Of a DNA stretch of 64,000 bases, positions 7,694-16,033 are shown piece by piece. A model generated the notes under the pieces. That model searched no databases. It was given only the letters and a program-made list of their open reading frames with translations, and was not told the origin of the DNA. Made by a program: the position numbers and the translations under genes. The DNA comes from Cobetia amphilecti (GTDB lineage Bacteria; Pseudomonadota; Gammaproteobacteria; Pseudomonadales; Halomonadaceae), in the NCBI RefSeq assembly GCF_020217465.1, contig NZ_CP084115.1:3596001-3660000 (forward strand), in the 5' to 3' direction. Position 1 is the stretch's first letter; every line of letters begins with the position of its first letter.

Positions 7694-8734
7694 ATGCGTG
7701 TGCTCGGCATCGAGACTTCCTGCGACGAGACCGGCGTCGCCATCTACGACACGGACCAGGGCCTGCTTGCAGATGCCCTCTACAGCCAGATCGCCATGCA
7801 CGCCGAGTTCGGCGGCGTGGTGCCGGAACTGGCGTCGCGTGATCACACTCGCAAGCTGCTGCCGCTGATCCAGCAGGTGATGGATGAGGCGCAGCTGAAG
7901 GCCGCTGACATCGATGCCATCACCTATACCGCAGGCCCGGGCCTGGTCGGCGCGCTGATGGTCGGCGCGTCCACCGCGCATGGCCTCGCCAAGGCATGGG
8001 GAGTGCCGGTGCTCGGCGTCCACCACATGGAAGGCCATCTGCTGGCGCCGATGCTGGAAGACGATGCACCGGAATTCCCCTTCGTGGCGCTGCTGGTCTC
8101 CGGCGGACACACCCAGCTGGTCGCGGTGCGCGGACTGGGCGAATACGAGCTGCTCGGCGAGTCCGTGGATGACGCCGCCGGCGAAGCCTTCGACAAGGCC
8201 GCCAAGATGCTGGAACTGCCCTACCCCGGTGGCCCGCAGGTCGCGAAGCTGGCCGAACAGGGCGACCCCAGGCGCTATCGCTTCCCGCGCCCGATGACGG
8301 ACCGCCCGGGCCTCGACTTCAGCTTCTCCGGCCTCAAGACCCACACCATGGTCACGCTCAAGAAGGCCAAGGCCGCGGATGACCTGGATGAGCAGCACTG
8401 CGCCGATATCGCACGCGCCTTCGAGGAAGCCGTGGTCGACACCCTGGTCATCAAGTGTCGTCGCGCGCTGGACCAGACCGGTCTCAAGCGCCTGGTCGTC
8501 GCCGGTGGCGTGAGTGCCAACACCCGCCTGCGTGAGCGCCTGAGCCATGAGCTGACCAAGCGCAATGCCCGCGCCTACTACCCGCGTGGCCGCTTCTGCA
8601 CCGACAACGGCGCGATGATCGCCTACGTGGGCGCGCAACGCCTGAATGCCGGCGAGCAGGACACCGGCCCGATGAAGGCCGTGCCGCGCTGGCCGCTGGA
8701 CAGTCTGGCGGCCCCGAGCACAGCGCAGGACTGA
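7694..8734 (+). CDS. tsaD: tRNA N6-threonylcarbamoyladenosine transferase TsaD
   Basis: TsaD transfers the threonylcarbamoyl group from TC-AMP to A37 of ANN-decoding tRNAs, working with TsaB and TsaE. The 346-residue protein opens with the ASKHA motif '[17 protein letters not shown]'. It has the metal-binding His pair in '[12 protein letters not shown]' (about residue 111), the glycine loop '[11 protein letters not shown]' and '[16 protein letters not shown]' near residue 270. The length is normal. It is divergent from rpsU, as in E. coli, and its stop codon begins an 18-base tandem repeat that merges into a terminator. Confidence 0.97.
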   Translation: MRVLGIETSCDETGVAIYDTDQGLLADALYSQIAMHAEFGGVVPELASRDHTRKLLPLIQQVMDEAQLKAADIDAITYTAGPGLVGALMVGASTAHGLAKAWGVPVLGVHHMEGHLLAPMLEDDAPEFPFVALLVSGGHTQLVAVRGLGEYELLGESVDDAAGEAFDKAAKMLELPYPGGPQVAKLAEQGDPRRYRFPRPMTDRPGLDFSFSGLKTHTMVTLKKAKAADDLDEQHCADIARAFEEAVVDTLVIKCRRALDQTGLKRLVVAGGVSANTRLRERLSHELTKRNARAYYPRGRFCTDNGAMIAYVGAQRLNAGEQDTGPMKAVPRWPLDSLAAPSTAQD

Positions 8735-8799
8735 GCCCTGCCAGACGCCAGAGCCCTGCCAGACGACAGTACCCTACCAGACAACAACGCCCTGCCGAT
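8733..8799. repeat. 18-base degenerate tandem repeat running into a terminator
   Basis: Three 18-base units occupy 8733-8750, 8751-8768 and 8769-8786 with the core [GC]CCCT[GA]CCAGAC, and a fourth partial unit (CGCCCTGCC) is the left arm of the terminator at 8785-8818. The first unit starts on the tsaD stop codon. Confidence 0.8.
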
Positions 8800-8820
8800 G
8801 AGAATCGGCAGGGCGTTGTC
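8785..8820. terminator. Bidirectional terminator, ACAACGCC family
   Basis: CAACGCCCTGCCGAT (8785-8799) pairs perfectly with ATCGGCAGGGCGTTG (8804-8818) around a four-base loop. It separates the converging tsaD (+) and folK (-). Confidence 0.8.
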
Positions 8821-8908
8821 ATTGAGGGGCCGGTCACACTCACCGCCGGACACTGACACCAGCAATATGGCGCCTGATAGCGTCAGGCTGGGGCATCAGA
8901 GAGCAGCG

Positions 8909-9448
8909 TCAGACCGTGGCATCAGCGCGAGAGATCATGCGGCAGCGCCAGCTGAAGTCCACCGGCCATAGCGGCTGCTGTTCGGCGCGCCCGGCGGCCA
9001 CGAACGCCTTCCAAAGCGAAGCGTAATCCTCGCCGGTGACGGGGTGGCGCTCTTCGCCGAACGACTCGGCCAGCGGCAGCAGCACGAAGGCATTGCGATC
9101 GACCTCATCGCGCGGCAGCATCACGCCATCGACCTCCCCGGTCAGGGTACCGACGGTCAGCAGGTCCAGATCCAGGGTGCGCGGACTGAACTTGGCGCTG
9201 TTCTTGAGGCGACCATTGGCCAGCTCGAGCTGCTTGCACCAGGCCTGCAATTCGCCGACGCTCCAGTCACTCTCGAAACCCGCGACCAGGTTGAGAAAGT
9301 TGCGCCCGTCGACGAAGCCCACCGGCTCGCTCTCGTAGACGGAGGACAACGTCAGGTTGCCGAAGGTCGCCTCCAGCGCATCCAGGCAGACCCGCACATG
9401 ATGCTCGCGCTCGATATTGCTACCGATGGAGATCAGTACCAGACTCAT
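8909..9448 (-). CDS. folK: 2-amino-4-hydroxy-6-hydroxymethyldihydropteridine pyrophosphokinase
   Basis: FolK moves pyrophosphate from ATP to hydroxymethyldihydropterin in folate synthesis. The 179-residue protein begins 'LVLISIGSNIEREHHV' and carries the signature 'FSPRTLDLDLLTVG' (residues about 90-103) with the Mg/ATP-binding Asp pair. 'NRDFVLLPL' of the E. coli enzyme appears here as 'DRNAFVLLPL'. It is slightly longer than E. coli FolK (about 160). Its ATG overlaps the folB TGA by four bases (9445-9448), so the two successive folate enzymes are translationally coupled. Confidence 0.95.
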   Translation of the reverse strand: MSLVLISIGSNIEREHHVRVCLDALEATFGNLTLSSVYESEPVGFVDGRNFLNLVAGFESDWSVGELQAWCKQLELANGRLKNSAKFSPRTLDLDLLTVGTLTGEVDGVMLPRDEVDRNAFVLLPLAESFGEERHPVTGEDYASLWKAFVAAGRAEQQPLWPVDFSWRCRMISRADATV

Positions 9449-9822
9449 GCCGGCGCATCCGAGACGGTCTCGAGGCTGCCGCGCACGATGCGCACGCCAA
9501 CGGCGGCGGCTTCCGGCACGGCGCCCGGCTTGCGCACTGTCATGGTCAGCCAGGGAATGCCGAACTCTTCACGCAGCAGCGCTGCCAGGCGCTCGGCGAA
9601 GGTTTCCACCAGCTCGAAGTGGCTTTCTTCGGCGAAGGTCTGGATGCGCGCGCTGATGGCGGCGTAGTCCAGGGTGTGCGTCAGGTCATCGTCGGCAGCT
9701 GCGGCACGAATATCCGTGGCCATTTCCAGATCCATCACCAGACGCTGGCGAATGGTACGCTCCCAGTCATAGACCCCAATCACGGTTTCCACGGCCAGAG
9801 CCTCGATCAGCACACGATCCAC
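9445..9822 (-). CDS. folB: Dihydroneopterin aldolase
   Basis: FolB cleaves or epimerises dihydroneopterin to give hydroxymethyldihydropterin, the FolK substrate. The product is 125 residues, close to E. coli FolB. It has the starting motif 'VIGVYDWER' with the catalytic Tyr region, 'LDYAAISARI' and 'FELVETFAERLAALL', which contributes the active-site Glu. I place the start at a GTG (9822) because AGAGG stands at good spacing before it; the longer frame adds an unrelated N-terminus. It lies upstream of folK with a 4-base overlap. Confidence 0.94.
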   Translation of the reverse strand: MDRVLIEALAVETVIGVYDWERTIRQRLVMDLEMATDIRAAAADDDLTHTLDYAAISARIQTFAEESHFELVETFAERLAALLREEFGIPWLTMTVRKPGAVPEAAAVGVRIVRGSLETVSDAPA

Positions 9823-9983
9823 GGCGTTACCTCTATGCTTGTCGAATGAACGAATAAAAACGACGCCCAAGGCCCCGCCATCATGCGAATGATTCTACTG
9901 CACCCGGCCCCTGCTTGGCCAAGCTGCCTGCCCCTCTCTCCCTGCCTGTGTGCGACACCTCGGGCACGCAGCGAGTCGACAGC

Positions 9984-10604
9984 ATGCTGACGGGCCTGAT
10001 CGAGTGGGCCGCGCAACTGGCCGCCTGGCAACAGCTGAGCCTGCTGATGGCCGTGGCCTATGCCAGCGGTTCGGTGCTGGGCGCGGTGTGGATCTGTCAG
10101 CGACTGGGGCTGCCCGACCCACGCCTGGCGGGGTCCTTCAATCCGGGCTTCTCCAATGTGCTGCGATTGCATGGCGCACTGCCCGCCGCTCTGGTGCTGG
10201 TCTTCGATGCCGCCAAGGGCATGCCGGCACTCTGGCTGGGGCTGGCGCTCTCGCTGCCGCCCTGGGCTCTGGGATTGATCGGGCTGGCCGTGCTGATCGG
10301 CCACAGTCTGCCGCTGTGGCACCGTGGCCACCGCGGCGGCAAGGCCGTGGCCGCTGCCTTTGGCGTGCTGCTGATGCTGGCGCCGGGCGTCGCCTTGAGC
10401 TGCGCCGCGCTGTGGGTCGGGCTGGCCTGGCGACTGCGCACGGCGGCCATCGCCTCGCTGGTGGCCGGACTGGCGGCACCCCTGTTCAGCCTGTGGCTGG
10501 CGCCGCAGATGAGCGGCGTGATTCTGGTCTTCGCCAGCCTGATCGTGATTCGTCATGCGCTGAATCTGCGCCGCCTGAGCGATGGCAGCGAGCCGCGTCT
10601 GTAA
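9984..10604 (+). CDS. plsY: Glycerol-3-phosphate acyltransferase PlsY
   Basis: PlsY acylates glycerol-3-phosphate from acyl-phosphate, the first step of phospholipid synthesis. The 206-residue multi-pass membrane protein shows all three active-site loops: 'GSFNPGFSNVLR' (about 49-60), 'DAAKGMPA', and 'GHSLPLWHRGHRGGKAVA' (about 109-126). Five hydrophobic helices are apparent. An upstream TTG at 9915 would add 23 non-family residues, so the ATG at 9984 is preferred. It is divergent from folB, as in many proteobacteria, and ends in a repeat patch and a terminator shared with cca. Confidence 0.93.
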   Translation: MLTGLIEWAAQLAAWQQLSLLMAVAYASGSVLGAVWICQRLGLPDPRLAGSFNPGFSNVLRLHGALPAALVLVFDAAKGMPALWLGLALSLPPWALGLIGLAVLIGHSLPLWHRGHRGGKAVAAAFGVLLMLAPGVALSCAALWVGLAWRLRTAAIASLVAGLAAPLFSLWLAPQMSGVILVFASLIVIRHALNLRRLSDGSEPRL

Positions 10605-10680
10605 GCAAGCTTTGCTCACACGCTGCGCTCCGCTCATGAAAAACACGCTCTGCCCATAAACAGCACGCTCGCCCTCACAA
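10605..10680. repeat. Degenerate short tandem repeats after plsY
   Basis: Imperfect units built on ACACGCTC and CCNNTCA, spaced about 18-20 bases apart, fill the space between the plsY stop and the terminator at 10705-10731. The copies are too diverged to give one exact unit. Confidence 0.5.
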
Positions 10681-10704
10681 AACCCTTCCTGATGCCACGA
10701 CGCA

Positions 10705-10731
10705 AAAGCCCCGGCGCAGGGCCGGGGCTTT
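10705..10731. terminator. Bidirectional terminator between plsY and cca
   Basis: AAAGCCCCGGC (10705-10715) pairs with GCCGGGGCTTT (10721-10731) around GCAGG. It lies at the convergent junction of plsY (+) and cca (-). Confidence 0.8.
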
Positions 10732-10734
10732 CGG

Positions 10735-10791
10735 GGTCATATGCTCAGGTCATTTGCTCAGGCCAGGTGCTCAGCAGCGGTCAGGTGCTCA
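10735..10791. repeat. 13-base tandem repeat that includes the cca stop codon
   Basis: GGTCANNTGCTCA-type units lie at 10735-10747, 10748-10760, 10761-10773 and 10779-10791. The last unit contains the cca stop (10789-10791), so on the coding strand each copy begins TGA. Confidence 0.8.
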
Positions 10792-12033
10792 GTGACTGTG
10801 TCCGCAGCCGCAATGAGGCGCGTGCACTTCCGGCATGGCCTGCCATTCGCTCAGCGCCTGCTCGATGGCCTGCTGGCGCTGTTCACTGAGCGCACGCCCG
10901 ATCTCCGCCCCTTTCAGGCCCTGTTCGACCAGAGACTGCGGCGACACCGCCGTCGCGGCTTGCCAGACGGCATTGCCCAGCCGCGCCAACCCCTTGTCCT
11001 CGACGGCCAGCAGGGCCACCAGCACCGACTGGCGCTCGCCACGCCGCCAGGCATCGACACCATCCAGCCAGGCCTTGAGATCGGCTGCGCTCACGCCACC
11101 TTCCCGCCGCGAGGCCTCGTTCAATTCCCGGCACAGACGTGCCTGCTGGGCGGCGTCACGCACGGCGCTGGGCAGGCGCAAGTCCTGCGCCAGGGCATCG
11201 ATCTCGTCGCGTGACAGGTGCTCCACCAGGCGCGCCATGCGCCAGCAGACCATCTCCGCCTCATCGACCAGCTGACGCGGCAGGCGATCCAGACGCGCCA
11301 GCGCCGCTGTGAGCTGTTCGGCATCGCGGGTCAGTGGCGGCATCAGCACCGCCAGCGCCCCCAGTTCGTCGAGCAGCTGGAAGTAGGCCTCGGGGCTGGC
11401 CTCGCCCAGCGCCTTCTCGGTCTCCTTCCAGACCCGCTCGGCCACCAGATGCGAGACCTCGCCGCTCTCGACCATGGCGACCATCATCTGCCGTGTCTCC
11501 TCCGCGACCGTGAAGCCGAGCCCCTGATAGCGCGCCAGAAAGCGTGCCACGCGCAATACGCGCAGCGGGTCTTCGCTGAAGGCGCTCGAGACATGACGCA
11601 ACACGCGCGCCTCGAGATCCGCCAGGCCACCGTAGGGATCGATCACCTCGCCCTGCCCCGGCGTGCTGTCGAGCGGCTCGGCCATGGCATTGATGGTCAG
11701 ATCGCGACGAATGAGGTCCTCTTCCAGCGTCACATCGGGACTGGCATGCACGCTGAAGCCGACATACCCGTGGCCGGACTTGCGCTCGGTACGCGCCAGC
11801 GCGTACTCCTCCTGGGTCTGCGGATGCAGAAAGACCGGGAAGTCCCGCCCGACCGGCCGGAATCCACGCGCCTGCATGTCTTCCACCGTCGCGCCCACCA
11901 CCACGAAGTCGCACTCGTGCCACGGCCAACCCAGGCGCGCATCACGCACCGCGCCGCCCACGCGATAGACCTCAAACCCGCTCAACAGGCGGTCACGCGA
12001 ATCGGTCAGTGAAGAAGGCGTCGTCTGAGTCAT
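10789..12033 (-). CDS. cca: CCA-adding tRNA nucleotidyltransferase
   Basis: The enzyme builds or repairs the 3' CCA end of tRNAs. The 414-residue protein has the class II nucleotidyltransferase fold: '[14 protein letters not shown]' at the N-terminus, '[20 protein letters not shown]', '[15 protein letters not shown]' and '[17 protein letters not shown]'. Two oddities stand out. The metal-binding Asp-x-Asp of the E. coli enzyme reads Glu-Cys-Asp here (about residues 39-41). The C-terminus ends in HCGCGHSH, a Cys/His-rich tail. I see no HD phosphohydrolase motif in the C-terminal part. AAGGA precedes the ATG at 12033. Confidence 0.95.
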   Translation of the reverse strand: MTQTTPSSLTDSRDRLLSGFEVYRVGGAVRDARLGWPWHECDFVVVGATVEDMQARGFRPVGRDFPVFLHPQTQEEYALARTERKSGHGYVGFSVHASPDVTLEEDLIRRDLTINAMAEPLDSTPGQGEVIDPYGGLADLEARVLRHVSSAFSEDPLRVLRVARFLARYQGLGFTVAEETRQMMVAMVESGEVSHLVAERVWKETEKALGEASPEAYFQLLDELGALAVLMPPLTRDAEQLTAALARLDRLPRQLVDEAEMVCWRMARLVEHLSRDEIDALAQDLRLPSAVRDAAQQARLCRELNEASRREGGVSAADLKAWLDGVDAWRRGERQSVLVALLAVEDKGLARLGNAVWQAATAVSPQSLVEQGLKGAEIGRALSEQRQQAIEQALSEWQAMPEVHAPHCGCGHSH

Positions 12034-12124
12034 GCGAATGTCCTTGCCCTGCGGCACGAGATACAAAGCTGAATGAGGAAAGCGAGGAAGTACGACCAGT
12101 GATGGCAGTCACGTGCAGGCGGCG

Positions 12125-12451
12125 TCAGCTACCGCTCTCGACGTCATCACCATGCGTCAATTGGTACTGGGTAAAGCCACCATCGAGGGAATAGACCTTC
12201 TCGAAGCCCTGTCCCGCCAGCCAGGCGGCGGCCTGCTGACTGGAATGGCCGTGATAGCAGACCACCACCAGCGGCTTGTCGCGCGGGGTGTCTTCCAGGA
12301 TGGCACCGGCACTGGCGTTGTCCAGATGACGGCTGCCCGGGATACGCCCCTGCGTGAAGCTGAGCGGATCGCGGATATCGAGTACCACGAGTGACGGGTC
12401 GCGTTGGCGCCAGTCACTGAGGGTTGCGAGATCAAGATGTTCGAAACTCAT
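12125..12451 (-). CDS. glpE: Thiosulfate sulfurtransferase GlpE (single-domain rhodanese)
   Basis: This 108-residue protein is the same length as E. coli GlpE. It has the active-site loop 'VCYHGHSSQ' with the catalytic Cys (about residue 66), preceded by 'VLDIRDPLSFTQGRIPGS' and followed by 'VYSLDGGF'. It transfers sulfane sulfur to cyanide or thioredoxin in vitro; the physiological acceptor is not settled. The start at 12451 has a GGAG site; a frame extension of 11 residues is discarded. It follows apaH on the same strand after a hairpin and precedes cca. Confidence 0.92.
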   Translation of the reverse strand: MSFEHLDLATLSDWRQRDPSLVVLDIRDPLSFTQGRIPGSRHLDNASAGAILEDTPRDKPLVVVCYHGHSSQQAAAWLAGQGFEKVYSLDGGFTQYQLTHGDDVESGS

Positions 12452-12485
12452 GCGGACTCCGCTTGTTGAGTAAGGGAAAGGCATT

Positions 12486-12517
12486 CGCCAGCGACGGCAG
12501 ACCTGCTGTCACTGGCG
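12486..12517 (-). terminator. Hairpin/terminator after apaH
   Basis: CGCCAGCGACGGCAG (12486-12500) pairs with CTGCTGTCACTGGCG (12503-12517) with two wobble or mismatched positions. On the minus strand a GCCTTTCCC run follows a few bases on. Confidence 0.5.
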
Positions 12518-12529
12518 ACGGGAGGGCGC

Positions 12530-13369
12530 TCAGCGCGAGGTCAGCGCCGGCTCGAAGACGCGCTCTTCCGTCTCGAGATTGAGCGCCGTCAGGCCACCGC
12601 CCCACACGCAGCCGGTGTCCAGCGCCTCGACATCCTGACGCGCCGCCGGTGTCTCGCCTTCCAGAGCAGCCCAGTGACCGAACAGCAGGCGCGGCGAATC
12701 ATCCCAGGCCCCTTCGGGACGCGGGTACTGGAACCAGGGACGGCTCCCCTCCGGCGCGCTGTCCAGCCCTTCCTTGGCCGCGAAATCCAGTCGGCCATCA
12801 CTGTGCAGAAAGCGCATGCGCGTGAAGACATTGACGATGCAGCGCAGGCGCGGCGTGCCTTCGAGATCCTCCTGCCAGCGGTCCGGCGTATTGCCGTACA
12901 TCTCGCCGAGAAAGCCTCGATAGTCGTCGCCCGCCAGCACGGCGTGCGCTTCGCGGGCATAACCGGCCGCCTGGTCCAGCGTCCAGCTCGGCAACACGCC
13001 GGCATGGCTCATCACCGTGCGGCGATTGCCGACCAGCGCATCCACCATCAGCGGCTGACGACGCAGCCAGTCCAGCAGCTCCTCACGGTCCGGCGCCTCG
13101 AGAATCGGCGTCAGCGTATCGGAGCGCTTGTGGCGGCTGAAGCCTTCGGCCACCGCCAGCAGGTGGAGGTCATGGTTGCCCAGCACCACCCGCGCATCAT
13201 CGCCCAGCGACTTGACCAGACGCAGGCATTCCAGCGAGCCCGGCCCGCGATTGACCAGGTCTCCCGCCAGCCACAGCACATCGCGCCCCGGCGTGAAATC
13301 GAGGCGCTGCAACAGAAGTTCGAACTCTTGATGGCAGCCCTGCAAATCGCCAATCGCCCACTGCGTCAT
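12530..13369 (-). CDS. apaH: Diadenosine tetraphosphatase ApaH
   Basis: ApaH splits Ap4A symmetrically to two ADP and can decap Np4-RNA. The 279-residue protein carries the calcineurin-type metal motifs in order: 'AIGDLQGC' (D, residue about 7), 'WLAGDLVNRGPGSLE' (D, N, R), 'VVLGNHDLHLLAV' (NHD), 'VMSHAGVLPSW' (H) and 'FGHWAALEG' (GH), ending with 'TGCVWGGGLTAL'. Length equals the E. coli enzyme (280). An in-frame GTG two codons earlier lies on the AGGGAG ribosome site, so the ATG at 13369 is used. It is downstream of apaG in the rsmA-apaG-apaH run. Confidence 0.96.
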   Translation of the reverse strand: MTQWAIGDLQGCHQEFELLLQRLDFTPGRDVLWLAGDLVNRGPGSLECLRLVKSLGDDARVVLGNHDLHLLAVAEGFSRHKRSDTLTPILEAPDREELLDWLRRQPLMVDALVGNRRTVMSHAGVLPSWTLDQAAGYAREAHAVLAGDDYRGFLGEMYGNTPDRWQEDLEGTPRLRCIVNVFTRMRFLHSDGRLDFAAKEGLDSAPEGSRPWFQYPRPEGAWDDSPRLLFGHWAALEGETPAARQDVEALDTGCVWGGGLTALNLETEERVFEPALTSR

Positions 13370-13440
13370 GCCCACTCCCTGACCGCCGTGGCGGCCTGAC
13401 TTGCTGTCTTGAATACGAAACGCTGCGTCACGCGGCCACC

Positions 13441-13821
13441 CTAGTGAACCTGATGCGGACCGGCGAGACGGAACGGTGCGATGGCGACCTCGAAGGTGCG
13501 CGCATGGGTCGCGTCACAGAAGGTATAGGCCCCCTGCATCACGCCGACCGGCATGTCGAGCACGGCGCGCGAGGTATAGCGAAAGCTCTCGCCAGGCGCG
13601 ATCAGCGGCTGCTTGCCGACCACGCCCTTGCCACGTACTTCCTGCTCATCGCCGCTGCCCTGGGTGATCTTCCAGTAGCGCGCCAGCAGCTGCACGGTCT
13701 CATCCGTCCCGTTGTGCACGGTGATGGTGTAGCGGAACACGTGTCGGTTCTCGCTCGGACGACTCTCGTCGGCGCAGTACTCGGGTACGGCGTCGATACG
13801 GATGTCCGCCACGCTACTCAT
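13441..13821 (-). CDS. apaG: ApaG protein (DUF525)
   Basis: This 126-residue protein has a fibronectin-type-III-like beta-sandwich and the family landmarks '[26 protein letters not shown]' (written in the protein from residue 28), the Gly-rich '[19 protein letters not shown]' and 'MQGAYTF'. ApaG is linked to magnesium and cobalt efflux phenotypes, but its biochemical role is unknown. Its ATG overlaps the rsmA stop by four bases (13818-13821), so its translation is coupled to rsmA. Confidence 0.95.
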   Translation of the reverse strand: MSSVADIRIDAVPEYCADESRPSENRHVFRYTITVHNGTDETVQLLARYWKITQGSGDEQEVRGKGVVGKQPLIAPGESFRYTSRAVLDMPVGVMQGAYTFCDATHARTFEVAIAPFRLAGPHQVH

Positions 13822-14795
13822 GCGTCGTGGTCGCTGGCGTTGCGGGCGTCGCCCTTGGCATCGCTCTCGGCATCGAGGCGCTCGCCACTGTCACTATTCC
13901 CATCACTACCACTGGCACTGTCGGCTGCCGGCGCACCGTGGCCGACATTGCTGCGCGGACGCTTCTTCGGTGCCTTGTCGGCCTTGTCCACCGTCATGCC
14001 CTGCTCACTGAGGTGGTTGCTGATCATCACCAGCTCTGCGACGGTCAGCGTCTGCGGGCGACGCGAGGGGTCGATGCCCAGCGCGGTCAACTGGTCGGCA
14101 TCGATGCGGCCCTTGAAGTTGTTGCGCAGCGTCTTGCGGCGCTGGGAGAAGGCTTCGCGCACGATGACGGCGAGCAGCTTCTCGTCCTTGGCCGGATGCG
14201 GCAGTTCACGGTGCGGCACCAGACGCACGATGGCGGAATCCACCTTCGGCGCAGGGAAGAAGGCGCTCGGCGGCACCAGGAACAGATTTTCCACCGCGCA
14301 GTAATACTGGGTCATCACCGACAGGCGGCCCCAGTCGGTGCCACCCGGCTCGGCGGCCAGACGCTCGACGACTTCCTTCTGCAGCATGAAGTGCATGTCG
14401 GAGATCGCGCCGCGTGCTTCCAGCAGGTGGAAGATCAGCGGAGTGGAAATGTTGTACGGCAGGTTGCCGACCACGCGCAGTGCCGGGCCATCACCGACCA
14501 GCTCCGGGAAGTCGAAACGCAGGGCATCGCCTTCGTGGATCACGAAGTCCGGGTAGTTGAAGAACTGCACGCGCAGACCCGGGATGAGGTCACGGTCCAG
14601 CTCGATGACTTCCAGCTTGCCTGCCGCTTCCAGCAGCGGGCCGGTCAAGGCACCCTGCCCCGGGCCGATCTCGACCAGGCGCTCGCCTTCCGCGGGACGA
14701 ATGGCATTCACGATGCGAGAGATGACGCCAAGGTCCTGCAGAAAGTTCTGACCGAAACGCTTGCGAGCGCGATGCGCGGGGAAATGTTGGGACAT
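13818..14795 (-). CDS. rsmA: 16S rRNA (adenine1518-N6/adenine1519-N6)-dimethyltransferase RsmA (KsgA)
   Basis: RsmA dimethylates two adenines in helix 45 of 16S rRNA late in 30S assembly. The 325-residue protein starts [19 protein letters not shown] after a GGAGGAAGG ribosome site. It has the SAM loop '[15 protein letters not shown]' (about 42-56), the catalytic '[12 protein letters not shown]' and the C-terminal '[14 protein letters not shown]'. The last 50 or so residues form an acidic Ser/Asp/Gly-rich tail ([20 protein letters not shown]) that E. coli KsgA (273 residues) lacks. It sits between pdxA and apaG, the usual gamma-proteobacterial order. Confidence 0.97.
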   Translation of the reverse strand: MSQHFPAHRARKRFGQNFLQDLGVISRIVNAIRPAEGERLVEIGPGQGALTGPLLEAAGKLEVIELDRDLIPGLRVQFFNYPDFVIHEGDALRFDFPELVGDGPALRVVGNLPYNISTPLIFHLLEARGAISDMHFMLQKEVVERLAAEPGGTDWGRLSVMTQYYCAVENLFLVPPSAFFPAPKVDSAIVRLVPHRELPHPAKDEKLLAVIVREAFSQRRKTLRNNFKGRIDADQLTALGIDPSRRPQTLTVAELVMISNHLSEQGMTVDKADKAPKKRPRSNVGHGAPAADSASGSDGNSDSGERLDAESDAKGDARNASDHDA

Positions 14796-14989
14796 GGGAC
14801 TGACCTTCCTCCTGGGAATCCGTCGGGATTCCCGACAACAAGACGCCGCCATGGCCTGCAGGGACACAGGCAGACCGGGGCGGCGAGACCATCCTCGATG
14901 GTCGAATGACTGGGGTAGCGAGACGCCACGCTGTGGGGCACGCCTGACGTGCCGCCATGCGGTCACGCCCGAGTGATGCGGGGATTATC

Positions 14990-16006
14990 TCAGGCTCGCG
15001 CGGCGGCTGCCATCTCGATGGCGACACGCACGGCCTGCAACAGGCTGCCGACGTCGGCGCGTCCGCTGCCGGCGAGGTCCAGCGCCGTGCCGTGATCCAC
15101 GGAGGTACGCACGATCGGCAGGCCCAGCGTGATGTTGGCGGCTTCACCGAAGCCGGCATACTTGAGCACCGGCAGGCCCTGGTCGTGGTACATCGCCAGT
15201 ACCGCATCCACGCCCTCCAGATGCCGCGGCGTGAACAGGGTATCGGCCGGCAGCGGGCCATCCAGCTGCATGCCGGTCGCGCGCAGGGCGTCGAGCGTCG
15301 GGGAGATCACCTCGATCTCCTCATGCCCCAGGTGCCCGCCCTCGCCGGCATGCGGGTTGAGCCCGCATACCGCGATGCGCGGTGCGGCACAGCCGAAGTA
15401 GCGCGTCAGGTCCTTGGCGAGGATCTCCATCACCCGCGTCAGGCCCTCGGGCGTGATGGCATCGGCCACCTCGCGCAGCGGCAGGTGCGTGGTGGCCAGC
15501 GCCACCCGCAGCCCGGGGCACGCCAGCATCATGACCACTTCCTCGACCCCGCAGACATCGCGAAGATATTCGGTGTGGCCGGTGAAGCCTGCATGCCCGG
15601 CCTCGATCACGGCGGCCTTGGACAGCGGTGCCGTCACCATCGCACTGGCATGCCCCGCCTGACAGGCGGCGATGGCGACATCCAGCATCGCCAGCACATG
15701 ATCGCCATTGCGCGCATCGATCACGCCCGGCTCGCTGGGCACTGCCAGCGGCACCGGCCACACGGCCAGTTCACCATTGCGGGTCGGCGGCAGCGGGTCA
15801 CCCGGTGACAGCTCATGCACCACCAGCGGCAAGCCCAGCAGGCGGGCACGACTGACCAACAAGGCGGGGTCCGCCACGGCGACCAGCTGCGCGGGGAACG
15901 CTTCCGCCTGGCCGGCCAGCATGACCAGCAGTTCCGGGCCGATGCCCGCCGGCTCGCCGGCGGTCAGGGCGATGATGTCGGGCGCAGTCTCTTCGCGACG
16001 ATTCAT
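14990..16006 (-). CDS. pdxA: 4-hydroxythreonine-4-phosphate dehydrogenase
   Basis: PdxA oxidises 4-phosphohydroxy-L-threonine with NAD in the DXP-dependent pyridoxal phosphate pathway. The 338-residue protein shows 'ALTAGEPAGIGPEL' at the start and the three zinc-ligand histidines in 'GFTGHTEYL', 'GLNPHAGEGGHLG' and 'MYHDQGLPVLK'. Family length is about 330. The frame continues 7 codons upstream to a GTG; I prefer the ATG at 16006, though neither has a strong ribosome site. It follows surA by 27 bases on the same strand, and a 194-base gap separates it from rsmA. Confidence 0.95.
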   Translation of the reverse strand: MNRREETAPDIIALTAGEPAGIGPELLVMLAGQAEAFPAQLVAVADPALLVSRARLLGLPLVVHELSPGDPLPPTRNGELAVWPVPLAVPSEPGVIDARNGDHVLAMLDVAIAACQAGHASAMVTAPLSKAAVIEAGHAGFTGHTEYLRDVCGVEEVVMMLACPGLRVALATTHLPLREVADAITPEGLTRVMEILAKDLTRYFGCAAPRIAVCGLNPHAGEGGHLGHEEIEVISPTLDALRATGMQLDGPLPADTLFTPRHLEGVDAVLAMYHDQGLPVLKYAGFGEAANITLGLPIVRTSVDHGTALDLAGSGRADVGSLLQAVRVAIEMAAAARA

Positions 16007-16033
16007 GACGGTGTCTCGCTGCTCCACTCGGGC

